From CAYUMU01 sp964445985 (GTDB lineage Bacteria > Planctomycetota > Planctomycetia > Pirellulales > S012-138): DNA of 64,000 nucleotides. Location: contig CAYUMU010000001.1 of assembly GCA_964445985.1 (NCBI GenBank), positions 124,001 to 188,000 on the forward strand, given 5' to 3'. This document shows positions 20,601 through 26,526 of this stretch, piece after piece (the stretch's first letter is position 1; every line of letters begins with the position of its first letter). The position numbers and the translations under genes are program-made. Under the pieces are notes generated by a model. It saw only the letters and a list, made by a program, of their open reading frames with translations, was not told the origin of the DNA and searched no databases.

Positions 20601-21161
20601 TTGAAATCCCTGCTCAAAGAGCCCGACGATCTCGCGCTATACCAACTGCGGCTTGGAAACTACGCCGTGGCCCGGCATACGCTCGAGACCGGTGATGCCT
20701 TCCGAGCCGATGCTTACCCGAGAATTGAACTCATCCGACTCCTGATTGACCATCAAGCCTGGCGACAAGCAGGCCCCGCCCTGGGTTCGGCGCTCGCCGT
20801 GCAAGGTTGCTGCGATGTCGAAGCCCTGCTCCCCTTGAGAACGGAGATCTACGGATTGGGCGAGCTATCAGGCGACGAAGCAGCGCCGCCTCCCTCGCCC
20901 CAAGCCTCCGCGTTCCTCCGGCCCGCCATATTTCGCCGGCGACAAGACGTTGAACGTCAAGCGGCCGCCGACAGCGAAATCTCTCACCCCTGGTTACACG
21001 CGCTCTCGCTGAAACTATTGCTCAGCGAAGTGCTCGACCTCGCGCCCGGCCCGCTCTCGCCCGTGGGAACGCATGCTATCGATCCCTGGGATCGGGCTCC
21101 CGAACCGGTTCCCGAATTTCCCCCCGCGCCGCCCGCAGCCATCGCTCCGCCAGCGCCCTGA
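14634..21161 (+). CDS. Giant Ser/Thr kinase with membrane anchor, propeller repeats and C-terminal helical region
   Basis: 2175 residues. The N-terminus repeats the module of the first kinase (PPLLRELLQIEIFYLA; DYLARFPHHANLV), followed by a helical region about 140-250. The kinase domain (about 290-580) has SGGLGKVFLAVH, the VALKEIKGHY lysine, VLHRDLKPGNIML (H about 423) and a DWG instead of DFG motif (VVDWGLAKT, about 443), then GTLPFMSPEQAQG. Catalytic Lys, Asp and Asn are retained. One span lies at about 607-630, followed by a coiled coil, then WD40-like blades interrupted by two Pro-rich inserts (about 830-920 and near 1470-1530). The last 400 residues are TPR-like helices. DWG variants occur in planctomycete kinases. 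The 3' end runs into a relic leader of an opposing gene. Confidence 0.9.
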   Translation: MAEMSAESGDLPLEIAHWIDAACDRFESALKAGAPRQIEQVLSTAPEAARPPLLRELLQIEIFYLAQSGLPPSQADYLARFPHHANLVAAAFQAAAPRLEPPTEQPLNRPAAPERSPQPLPKSAPHAGKSPRPPEPRLAERQRNQQMLLAVLALQNGLIELPQLIPALEHWVAHKEQELGQILCDQQVLSADDCELLSALVAVHLRLHGDEPRKSLAALSSLGPLREQIDAAVDDADVHASLMLVGAAGLAADPFSTLPQAVARAGLAAKPSPAVAGTHPHDGATTSDQRFRVLRLHKSGGLGKVFLAVHQEFNRRVALKEIKGHYANDPEFRARFLMEARITGNLEHPGIVPVYSLGQYQDGRPYYVMRFIQGDSLTEAIEAFHQTRPVDSTTDSLQLRKLLGRFIDVCEAIEYAHSRGVLHRDLKPGNIMLGRYGETLVVDWGLAKTIGRAEAAPAEESVLYVPSEGDSQPTQLGTAVGTLPFMSPEQAQGKHNELGPASDVYSLGATLYCLLTGCTPFTGKDRELLRQQVIRGEYPSPRSIKAEIPRALEAICQKAMARLATDRYPSSQHLAADIERWLADEPVEASPETPFQRFSRWTRRHRALVRAAGASAALALVVLGLALWMVNSARQATSTALQNEQAALGQAQQAQGLEKEQRLRAESLASERQEQLSRIHVATGVRTADLGDAMGALPWYVESARLKLTGGPSAQLQPDSPDYQRLKYALANAPQLAGHHFFPELIGFELSPNDSHVVTQDTRGKLTVTNLSTGEQRSRQLPLEPPMYSITVGRGCERILICDFDGRLRLLNGQTLEFIGPGFTFADQMLPPEAFDPDAGPPHMVPSPPDTFIPTSRRQQSPGSPAARMLPATYPLARQDDVIIPSPPAANPLQEAAPPLPPATPGPDLPFPTPQFSSLHSFQLLPDGRHLLIEYRGQVALWDAVAGLRVGPQLDLHQVLQTDPNDFVNFEFLLAERWVVANRNRIVVVNSRTGLIERNLTRAEVTPEYAPNSTADSRKARPPHARSTPKQSGQSQPTAFHTAAAILAQPPEDEAEQEEPAETDMITRPSRGGSSEFLVLPDRVHAIAGSWLYNLRDGSVRELGMHDTDGAWTVYSSVVSPDGRTLVLTNYARDGLHILNLETNTYWLLEKSQTNSYSLAFSRDGQYLAVHYTAADGLEKCDLLDAATGEPASAPLQWIRLPGELFFTELEWLPDGRLAVMRMMLSEQASAWEEVANLMIDVWQLPPRPERHRQPGPVVQPEPTGYSGFFGPGRIINPGNLLRSGQFHTFELQRPTHEPDWFSYVETLDGYSVSLNPDATLGLSTPTPPLDHKSPVVELSLRPGSRYVQTIDDAEQWRLWDRASGKPIIEVASTMVPPDPSARRAASIQRVGFHRAQRFGERRYLVRFSPDESRLVVASEGQARLYSLPSGKMVSKTAYEGQLFAAEFSNDGHTLALAVHTVTDGELNAPIPFMLPPAPADDPDAAPPAPPAPSAPSAQVIPPAISFVAQSAMRPATMPVAFQDPEPAADEPLHSGSVVRLWDAQVGQPLSGWLPLTGRNPSLRFDHTGSQLLAITYTKSDDQSQLQGDVFATPSGQQTAKLSNIRGNVFLDARFSANGQQLITVVAAGGLFDTEGSSIELWNATSGASVRRWFSHARRHERLADLSADGQRIVLAITPNQLQVRGIVDDRPISPPIRTPGELLEVRFAEDDRYVQSLSQYAEPDLTHLMAGPVVPYHNSSPESGNPEGPASEPSLGEAQPPLLRKPRPPAPQSRLWDAASGQAISSPPWHLRIYAADVQVPPINDLTSLARSLAERRIDEVGALIPLTLEELRTVRQDTGQAHFRGPLPPAVHSQQQAAIAWQAWEDGNVLAAVSAWTQLCTLQPQQLAWRRQLALNMVEAARASTFTAAQWEAIEQGLAPAQLLQVRTAENLSAEALVRLRAGDHAGYRSACERLAARYLASADPVEQRWLRQTVLTGPAALSNLARLKSLLKEPDDLALYQLRLGNYAVARHTLETGDAFRADAYPRIELIRLLIDHQAWRQAGPALGSALAVQGCCDVEALLPLRTEIYGLGELSGDEAAPPPSPQASAFLRPAIFRRRQDVERQAAADSEISHPWLHALSLKLLLSEVLDLAPGPLSPVGTHAIDPWDRAPEPVPEFPPAPPAAIAPPAP

Positions 21162-21270
21162 CCGCCGCCCGGTTCCCCCCAGCCCCCAACATCCTCGACG
21201 TGCCCACCGCCCCCGCGGCGACCACTGTGGCGGAATTGGCAAGAAACCGGCGGTGATTGATGTCGGTCAT
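21160..21270 (-). pseudogene. Orphan Tat leader: relic 5' end of a lost secreted-protein gene
   Basis: From an ATG at 21270 the minus strand reads MTDINHRRFLANSATVVAAG and then AVGTSRMLGA, a textbook twin-arginine leader of the kind at the start of planctomycete Gfo/Idh/MocA oxidoreductases and sulfatases. After roughly 35 residues the frame enters the antisense of the kinase 3' end and becomes unconvincing, stopping at 21076. No body of the protein exists. It looks like a deletion join that kept only the leader. Confidence 0.55.
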
Positions 21271-21363
21271 GGTGTCGAGAGGGACCAGGAAACTTGAAAT
21301 CTGCGTGGCAGCGCGGAGTGTGGGTTGCCATGGAAAGGGGCGCCCGTGACGGCGTGACCCCGC

Positions 21364-21582
21364 TTACCAGGGCTTTAACTTCCATCCCAGCACAAAGCCA
21401 ATCCCCAAGCACCACAGGGCCGATGTTCCCGGATTGGCGCGAGCATATTCAGTCAGGTACTCAACAAAATCGTCCACGGGCTTCAAGCCATCGCCCCCAG
21501 CCGCTCCGGAAGATTGGCTCGCCTGCGAGCGCGAACCCAGGTTTTGCGACGCCGTTCTTCGTTCATTCGCTGCGGAACTCAC
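21364..21582 (-). CDS. Small DUF883/ElaB-like C-terminal anchor protein
   Basis: 72 residues starting with GTG at 21582, with GAGG 9 nt upstream. The first 35 residues are polar and Ser/Gln-rich; then DDFVEYLTEYARANPGTSAL and a single glycine-patterned hydrophobic segment CLGIGFVLGWKLKPW. The motif NP-x-S/T followed by a Gly-zipper is the C-terminal anchor of the ElaB/YqjD/DUF883 family, which tethers small soluble proteins to the inner membrane. It is the last gene of a same-strand set of small envelope proteins (21364-24246). Confidence 0.65.
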   Translation of the reverse strand: MSSAANERRTASQNLGSRSQASQSSGAAGGDGLKPVDDFVEYLTEYARANPGTSALWCLGIGFVLGWKLKPW

Positions 21583-21677
21583 GGGGATACCTCGTTGGTA
21601 AGGGTTTTTAGAATTTGATTTTTCGTCGGAGTCTTATGTTCGATTTTCGGGTGCCAGTCCGATCTGCTGCCCCGCGG

Positions 21678-22160
21678 TTACTTCGGCGTCATCCGCTCCT
21701 GCCCGGCGAACGAGTCGCCAGGGGCGCGGCCGTCGCGTTTCCAGGTATCGCGAAACCACTGTAGATTTTGCGATAGCTCGCGACCCGAGCGGCGGAAGGT
21801 ATTGATCCCGGATCGCAGCTTGCGAACTCCCAGCCAGGCCAGGATTCCGCTAATCAACAACCCTGCGCCACCTGCCACGGCAAACGAGGCCGATCGCGAC
21901 CAGCCCGCCACGTCAAACAGCACCCAGCCCAACGCGAAAATGAGGCCGCTGGCGCCCGATAACAGCAGGATTGCTCCCGCCAGAACCAGCATGGCGCCCG
22001 TGAGCGAGGTTTTCGCGCTCTCGCGCGCATCGAGCATGAAAAGTCGCGATTGCAATTCGACCAACTCAACGACATCGTGCGCCAAGTCACCAATATTTCG
22101 GCGGCCGGCGGCATCATCATGCCCTGGCGATCCGTTTAGCCTCGTCGTTTGATTAGCCAT
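21678..22160 (-). CDS. YqjE-like (DUF1469, holin-superfamily III) membrane protein
   Basis: 160 residues. After a polar N-terminus and an amphipathic helix (LAHDVVELVELQSRLFMLDA) come two hydrophobic segments (about 53-78 and 88-110), then a basic cytoplasmic tail. This layout is that of YqjE/DUF1469, which in enterobacteria is encoded directly downstream of the DUF883 protein YqjD, as here. The start overlaps the preceding gene by 25 bp and has AGGAG upstream inside it. Function in the family is unclear; association with membrane and stationary-phase stress is known for yqjD neighbours. Confidence 0.75.
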   Translation of the reverse strand: MANQTTRLNGSPGHDDAAGRRNIGDLAHDVVELVELQSRLFMLDARESAKTSLTGAMLVLAGAILLLSGASGLIFALGWVLFDVAGWSRSASFAVAGGAGLLISGILAWLGVRKLRSGINTFRRSGRELSQNLQWFRDTWKRDGRAPGDSFAGQERMTPK

Positions 22161-22330
22161 CCTAAAACTACTCCTGCTGCCAGTCCCACGCCGATGGTCA
22201 TTTTGGGATTCTCACCCACCTGTTTTTGGATGGTGGCCCACAAGGCGGCCCATCGCCCCTCGTTTTCCACCGGTCCCACATCGGTCGCGCGGAGCTCAGC
22301 TTCCCAGAACTCTTGTTCTAATTGACTCAT
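22136..22330 (-). CDS. YqjD/DUF883-like small membrane-anchored protein
   Basis: 64 residues: an acidic helical start (MSQLEQEFWEAELRA), a linker, and the C-terminal anchor QVGENPKMTIGVGLAAGVVL followed by GWLIKRRG. The NP motif plus Gly-zipper and terminal basic residues match DUF883/YqjD, though the protein is shorter than E. coli YqjD (about 100 residues). Its ATG overlaps the TGA of the upstream gene (ATGA) and GAGGG lies 8 nt upstream, so translation is coupled on both sides. YqjD is reported to bind ribosomes at the membrane in stationary phase; whether this short form does so is unknown. Confidence 0.7.
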   Translation of the reverse strand: MSQLEQEFWEAELRATDVGPVENEGRWAALWATIQKQVGENPKMTIGVGLAAGVVLGWLIKRRG

Positions 22331-22785
22331 TCGAACGCCCTCGCATTCCGATCGGCAGCCTCGTCTTGTTCTGATTCGTCGTCCACGACTTTCGACGCCA
22401 TTTGCGAAGCGATCGTCCCCAACTGCCTGCCCGCGATGGCGATCAACCCGTGCATCACCGACGATCCCGCCGCGCGAAACAAACCGCCGATAAGGCTGGG
22501 AGAATGGCGATCGCTAGCTTGCACATTCAGCGGCAGCCGCTGGGCCACCTCGGCCAGGGTTTCCGCGTCGGCATAGATGACCCGCGCGCGCTTGGGCACA
22601 AGCAGATAGCCCACCGCCGCCGCTCCGGCGGCGACCGCCCAGGGGTGACGGCGAACGAAGCCGCGCCAATCCTTCAAGTCCTGAACCTTCTCGCGGATCC
22701 CTTCCACGTCTTCGGTCAGCTCATTCCGCACTCTGGCCATTTGACTGCGCAAATTTTCGGCCCCATTCGTTTCGCTCACCTGCAT
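22327..22785 (-). CDS. DUF883-like protein with extended C-terminus
   Basis: 152 residues from the ATG at 22785, where GGGGAGG lies just upstream; an in-frame extension to 22941 overlaps the CsbD-like gene and is unlikely to be coding. The N-terminal half is a long charged helix (SQMARVRNELTEDVEGIREK) leading to FVRRHPWAVAAGAAAVGYLL, the same HP/NP plus Gly/Ala zipper anchor as its neighbours. A further 80 residues follow, including an amphipathic segment LIGGLFRAAGSSVMHGLIAI and an acidic tail. It is coupled to the next gene by ATGA. Role unknown; membrane association inferred. Confidence 0.7.
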   Translation of the reverse strand: MQVSETNGAENLRSQMARVRNELTEDVEGIREKVQDLKDWRGFVRRHPWAVAAGAAAVGYLLVPKRARVIYADAETLAEVAQRLPLNVQASDRHSPSLIGGLFRAAGSSVMHGLIAIAGRQLGTIASQMASKVVDDESEQDEAADRNARAFE

Positions 22786-22873
22786 CTCCTCCCCACCGGG
22801 TGGATGGTTACAACACTTGGCGGCGCCGCAATGGACCGAAACCATTGCGGCGCCAGGATCGCCGACCTTGATT

Positions 22874-23293
22874 CTATCGCGATCGTACCAGCAATCCGAC
22901 AACCACACCCGCCAACAAGCCGGCGCCAAAGGCCACGCCAACCGAACGAACAGGGTTCTTCTGCACCAGATCCTCGGCGCCCATGTAACCGTCGCGAACC
23001 CGCTCCGAAACGTTGTCGTAAGCCTTGTTCAGCGTTTCCCCGGTCTGTCGGGCGTAACCGCGAATGGTTTCGCCAGCCGCCGCGATGGCCGAGGCTCCGC
23101 TTTCGCTGAGTTTCTGCAAGAAATCGGTGATCGCTTCGCGGCTTTCGCCGGTCTTCCGTTGAATGGTTCCGATCAACTGGTCAAGGTTGCCATCGAACTG
23201 CTGCACGTCGTTCTCGGTGAGTTGGCCCCACTTCTCCCGCAGCTTCCCGCGAACCTCTTTCCAACTCCCTTCCAAAACTTGCTGATTAATCAT
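22874..23293 (-). CDS. CsbD-like domain fused to a DUF883-type membrane anchor
   Basis: 139 residues from the ATG at 23293, chosen because AAGGAGA lies 8 nt upstream and the protein then begins with the CsbD signature (INQQVLEGSWKEVRGKLREK, WGQLTENDVQQFDGN). CsbD proteins are about 65 residues and belong to general-stress (sigma-B) and osmotic-stress responses. Here residues 60-110 add a helical linker with Ala/Gly and polar heptads, and the end VQKNPVRSVGVAFGAGLLAG then VVVGLLVRSR is a DUF883 anchor. So a stress protein is tethered to the membrane by fusion. Confidence 0.85.
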   Translation of the reverse strand: MINQQVLEGSWKEVRGKLREKWGQLTENDVQQFDGNLDQLIGTIQRKTGESREAITDFLQKLSESGASAIAAAGETIRGYARQTGETLNKAYDNVSERVRDGYMGAEDLVQKNPVRSVGVAFGAGLLAGVVVGLLVRSR

Positions 23294-23754
23294 CACGCGT
23301 TCTCCTTCAGAGTGTGTCGGGTCGGCTGGCATTACACTGGCCACCGTTTGGTCCCCAAGCAAAAACCTCACAAGTTTCCGCACGCAATGTTTTCGGGGCG
23401 GCTCGCTTGGTCAATGTCGCCTGCCCTACAAAGCAGATCGTATGCCACGGCGTGCAAGTCAATCGATTTCGTCACTTCTCCTTACCAACTAACAACATCC
23501 GTCATTCGCTTCCCGCCCAAGTCGTTGATCGATGGTGAGCCAGAATGGCCCACTTCTTATCAAGCCGCTGGTTGGGCCACCCACCAAGATATCATTTCCT
23601 CGCCGCTCACTGCCGTGGACGCGGTTCTTTGGCAAGTTTAGGTCCATCTTCTAGCGGGGAATCGCCAGCGCAGAAAGAAACCCGGCCCCAGGTGAGCGAG
23701 GGCCGGGTGTCAGGCTTAACGCTGGAAGTACTGAGTGCCTTCCAACACAGTAGG
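23294..23754. other. Intergenic region with terminator
   Basis: 461 bp. It holds a hairpin terminator (23680-23708) for the upstream small gene and must hold the promoter of the CsbD-like gene. No coding frame is supportable. Confidence 0.5.
23680..23708 (-). terminator. Rho-independent terminator
   Basis: ACCCGGCCC pairs with GGGCCGGGT across an 11-nt loop. On the minus strand it is followed by TTCTTTCT and lies about 46 bp after the stop of the gene ending at 23755. Confidence 0.8.
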
Positions 23755-23991
23755 TTATCGCGACTGGGGCGCGGTTGTGTTTTCATTCCGCAGATCGTCG
23801 GCGGCGTCTTTGGTCCGCTCTTCCGCACGATGGAAGAATTCCTTCCCTTCGTTGACGGCTTTCTGCGTATCCTCTTTCATCTTCTGAGTTTCGATCTGAA
23901 TGTTCGCGGAATCTGGGGAGCGGTTGAAACTGATCCAACCGATCGCCACCAGCACCAGAACAATCAGCGCGATGATTATCACGGCTCTCAT
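23755..23991 (-). CDS. Small single-span membrane protein
   Basis: 78 residues: an N-terminal membrane span (VIIIALIVLVLVAIGWISF) and a charged, mostly helical remainder (KEDTQKAVNEGKEFFHRAEE; RTKDAADDLRNE) that looks like a short coiled coil or a LEA/apolipoprotein-like amphipathic helix. GGAAGG lies upstream of the ATG and a strong terminator follows the stop. It belongs to the same-strand set of stress-type envelope genes. No family name is assigned. Confidence 0.7.
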   Translation of the reverse strand: MRAVIIIALIVLVLVAIGWISFNRSPDSANIQIETQKMKEDTQKAVNEGKEFFHRAEERTKDAADDLRNENTTAPQSR

Positions 23992-24041
23992 ATCGCACTC
24001 ACCTTCCTCACCTGAATTTGCGTCTCATGGCGTCAGTGCCG

Positions 24042-24066
24042 CGTGGGGAGACAAGCTCTCCCCACG
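24042..24066. other. Strong hairpin without a U-tract
   Basis: CGTGGGGAGA (24042-24051) pairs perfectly with TCTCCCCACG (24057-24066) around a 5-nt loop. It lies 16 bp after the stop of the DUF1328 gene and before the next gene. Neither strand has a T run after it, so RNA stabilisation or partial termination are the plausible roles. Confidence 0.6.
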
Positions 24067-24081
24067 TTATCTCAGGGGGGG

Positions 24082-24246
24082 CTATACCGCCCGAGCGCGG
24101 CCCGTGAACAACGAGATCAGGAATAGCACCAGGAAAACCACGAACAACACCTTGGCAATCCAGGCGGCGGTGCCGGCCAAACCCACAAATCCGAGCAAAG
24201 CGGCAACCAACGCAATCACCAAGAACATCACAGCCCAAGACAACAT
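24082..24246 (-). CDS. DUF1328/YtjA-like small membrane protein
   Basis: 54 residues: MLSWAVMFLVIALVAALLGF, a short loop with GTAAWIAK, a second hydrophobic segment VLFVVFLVLFLISLFTG, and a basic end RARAV. This is the DUF1328 (YtjA) pattern nearly end to end, including the LGF-G-AG-A turn and the F-x-G-R end. AAGGAGA sits about 7 nt before the ATG. It is the first gene of the minus-strand stress set. DUF1328 proteins are conserved but functionally uncharacterised, often near CsbD-type genes. Confidence 0.85.
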   Translation of the reverse strand: MLSWAVMFLVIALVAALLGFVGLAGTAAWIAKVLFVVFLVLFLISLFTGRARAV

Positions 24247-24719
24247 GGCAATTCTCCTTCAAATTGAAAATTCGTTCGTCTGATTTCTCCCAAGCCAGTG
24301 ATTTCGAGTAGCTTAGGTTCACTACTCGGCATGTTTGGCTTTATGTTGACAGGTAGAAAAGCAAGCGCCGTGCCAAGTGGGGCCGCGGATTCGCTCCAGA
24401 ATGGCGAATGATAGCAACCACATAGAGAGTAATGGGTTACGATCCGCGATTTCGCTCGGCCTCAAAAGGCTATCCCCACAGGGGGCGCGCTGGCCTGTGC
24501 GGAACCGCCGCGGCGCTAGGTCGGCGAGTAGCCAGCATGGTCGCCTATGGAGCGAAAACGCACGCTCCAAAGCAGCTTGGCCGCCGGGCCGATGTGCGGA
24601 TTCGCAACACGCGGAAGATCGCGGTCACCGCGACCGCACGGTAAACATGCGAGCAGCGCATGCCAAGGCGATCTACCCCGGCTCGGAATAGCAAGCGGAG
24701 CCCAGAAGCCGACTGCCAG
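24247..24719. other. Non-coding region between rhomboid gene and stress set
   Basis: 473 bp with no supportable gene on either strand. It contains a 7-bp hairpin TGGAGCG / CGCTCCA (24548-24569) and several shorter GC-rich inverted repeats between 24480 and 24650. The stretch next to 24246 must hold the DUF1328 promoter. I looked for tmRNA, RNase P and SRP RNA signatures and did not see them. Confidence 0.4.
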
Positions 24720-25613
24720 CTATTTATTCAGCTCGTAACGCCGGCGCTGCTTGGCCCGTTGCGAGGCCGCCTCCAAAATGCGGCGTTCTTCGGCCGTGAG
24801 GCTATCGCTCCCCTGCTCGTGGATCTTGGCCAGAATGTAATCCACGCGCTCTTCCAACTCGGGGTCGTCCACGTCTTCGGGATCGTGAATCCGCAACTGC
24901 GGACGCCGCTTCAGCCGCCCGGCCGTTTTGCCAATCCAGGCGGTTGGCAGGGGTGTGAACAGCGTCACCCGCCACAGGTAATACACAAACCCCAGCAAAG
25001 CCCCCGACAGGTGAGCCGCAAAGGCAATATTCGCCACATCCAGCCCGCCCACGGCCTGCTTGTAGCTAAAGATGTCGTAAGCCAACCACCCCGTTGCCAT
25101 GACCCACGCCGGCAGCGGGACCACGCCCCAAAGCAAAACGGTTCGGGTAGGAAAATGGCACACAAAGACCACGATCACGCCCGCAATGGCGCCCGATGCT
25201 CCCACGGCAACCCCCATGGTGTTGCCCATAATGAGCTGCTCGGAGAGTACCCAACACAGGTTGGAAAGAATCAGGGTGGAGAAGTAAAGCTGCAGAAAGG
25301 CATTCTTGCCGTGAATCACCTCGACATCGCGCCCAAAGAAAAACAGGGCGAGCATGTTGAACAGCAGATGGAAGAAATCGCCATGCAGAAAGCCGGCGGT
25401 AATAAACTGCCACAGCTCCCAGGTCTGAAACACATTCGCGTGCAGCGCCAGGTGACTGATTAGCGGTGACCCCTGACCGGGGTTCTTTAAAATCAACTCG
25501 AGCAGGAAGATGGCCGAGTTGATGATGATCAGGTTCACGACCACCGAGCGGCTGCCGGTGAGTGAAATCCCTTTCGGTTCTTCGCGGTAATACTCGCGGT
25601 CGTAAATGCCCAT
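24720..25613 (-). CDS. Rhomboid-family intramembrane serine protease
   Basis: 297 residues. Six hydrophobic segments between about 28 and 225 form the rhomboid core. The family motifs are present: FLHGDFFHLLFNMLALFFFG (the L1/TM2 His and Asn), the nucleophile Ser140 in VAVGASGAIAGV, and the catalytic His201 in AAHLSGALLGF. It should cleave membrane-spanning substrates within the bilayer. A charged cytoplasmic tail of about 65 residues after the last span (DPEDVDDPELEERVDYILAK, then EERRILEAASQRAKQRRRYE) resembles the C-terminal extension of other planctomycete and cyanobacterial rhomboids. No operon partner is evident; substrate unknown. Confidence 0.92.
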   Translation of the reverse strand: MGIYDREYYREEPKGISLTGSRSVVVNLIIINSAIFLLELILKNPGQGSPLISHLALHANVFQTWELWQFITAGFLHGDFFHLLFNMLALFFFGRDVEVIHGKNAFLQLYFSTLILSNLCWVLSEQLIMGNTMGVAVGASGAIAGVIVVFVCHFPTRTVLLWGVVPLPAWVMATGWLAYDIFSYKQAVGGLDVANIAFAAHLSGALLGFVYYLWRVTLFTPLPTAWIGKTAGRLKRRPQLRIHDPEDVDDPELEERVDYILAKIHEQGSDSLTAEERRILEAASQRAKQRRRYELNK

Positions 25614-25794
25614 ACTTTGGACGAATTGCGCAAAAGGAACCGCCGGTCCCCACCAGGGAAGGACCCGCTTGGTGGACTGGGATCAGCTTCGTGAGATTAT
25701 TCTACACAACGGCCACCGCAGGGCCTACACGTTTCCCTGCAATGGGTGGCCTATTTGCCCGCCACGGGGGCAAAATTCGCGCCTGCTCCCCCCA

Positions 25795-26520
25795 TCAGAC
25801 ACGTTTCTCCTCTGCCTGCCCGCGGTCAGCAAACGTCAGCCGCCAGCTCCAACTCAGCGCGGCCACCAACAGGGCATGTTCGGCCAATCCGAACGATAAA
25901 GACAGCGTCAGGGCCTGGGTGCTGCCGTGTGCGGAGAGAGCGCCCACCGGATCGAGCACGCCGGCCAACAGGTAGCCCCCCAACACAATCAATAGCATCA
26001 ATAATGCCCAGCGGAGTTTGGCAGGCGGCCGACTCCCCAACCTGGCCCACAGCGCGCCCAGCGTAACCGCCGAGAAAGTTCCCCCCACGGCTAGCATCTC
26101 GGGAGTTGGCAGGTAACTCCGCAAATCGGGCGAGGTGGCCACTCCCAGCACGCCGGCAGCCACCGCCGTGATCCACATCAACTCGCCCAGAGAAAATCGC
26201 AACGGCCCAGCGGCCGCTCGCCGCGCCACGATCAAAATGGCCGCCACCTTGAGCATTTCCAACAACAGCAAATTGCCCAGCGGCCAGCCCGTCCGCGCCA
26301 TAAATGCCCCGCTTACCGCGTAGCCCAGCAGCCAGGCCCACGCTGGCGTCAATAGCCGCAACGGCAGCGGGTGGTTGCTTACGGCGGCCCAGGCGGCAGC
26401 CAGGTTCGTGGCGGTAATCGCCACGGCAAAAGCCACCACTTCCAGCAGCGGGGGGAGGGGGAAAAGCGGGTGCGAATCAAACACGTTCGTCCTCTCGTTT
26501 AACTCAACTCGAAAATGCAC
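25795..26520 (-). CDS. Polytopic membrane protein of unknown function
   Basis: 241 residues with about six or seven hydrophobic segments (about 25-47, 55-75, 83-99, 112-128, 143-160, 170-187, 203-225) separated by short loops. No catalytic motif is recognised. It starts six bases after the stop of the TVP38-like gene, so the two are very probably one transcript. The small hydrophilic fraction suggests a transporter or integral regulator, but this is not supported by any motif. Confidence 0.7.
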   Translation of the reverse strand: MHFRVELNERTNVFDSHPLFPLPPLLEVVAFAVAITATNLAAAWAAVSNHPLPLRLLTPAWAWLLGYAVSGAFMARTGWPLGNLLLLEMLKVAAILIVARRAAAGPLRFSLGELMWITAVAAGVLGVATSPDLRSYLPTPEMLAVGGTFSAVTLGALWARLGSRPPAKLRWALLMLLIVLGGYLLAGVLDPVGALSAHGSTQALTLSLSFGLAEHALLVAALSWSWRLTFADRGQAEEKRV

Positions 26521-26526
26521 CCACTC

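Noticed and set aside
24320..24719. tmRNA, RNase P or SRP RNA in the gene-free stretch
   Set aside because: The conserved core motifs of these RNAs are not visible; only simple hairpins are.
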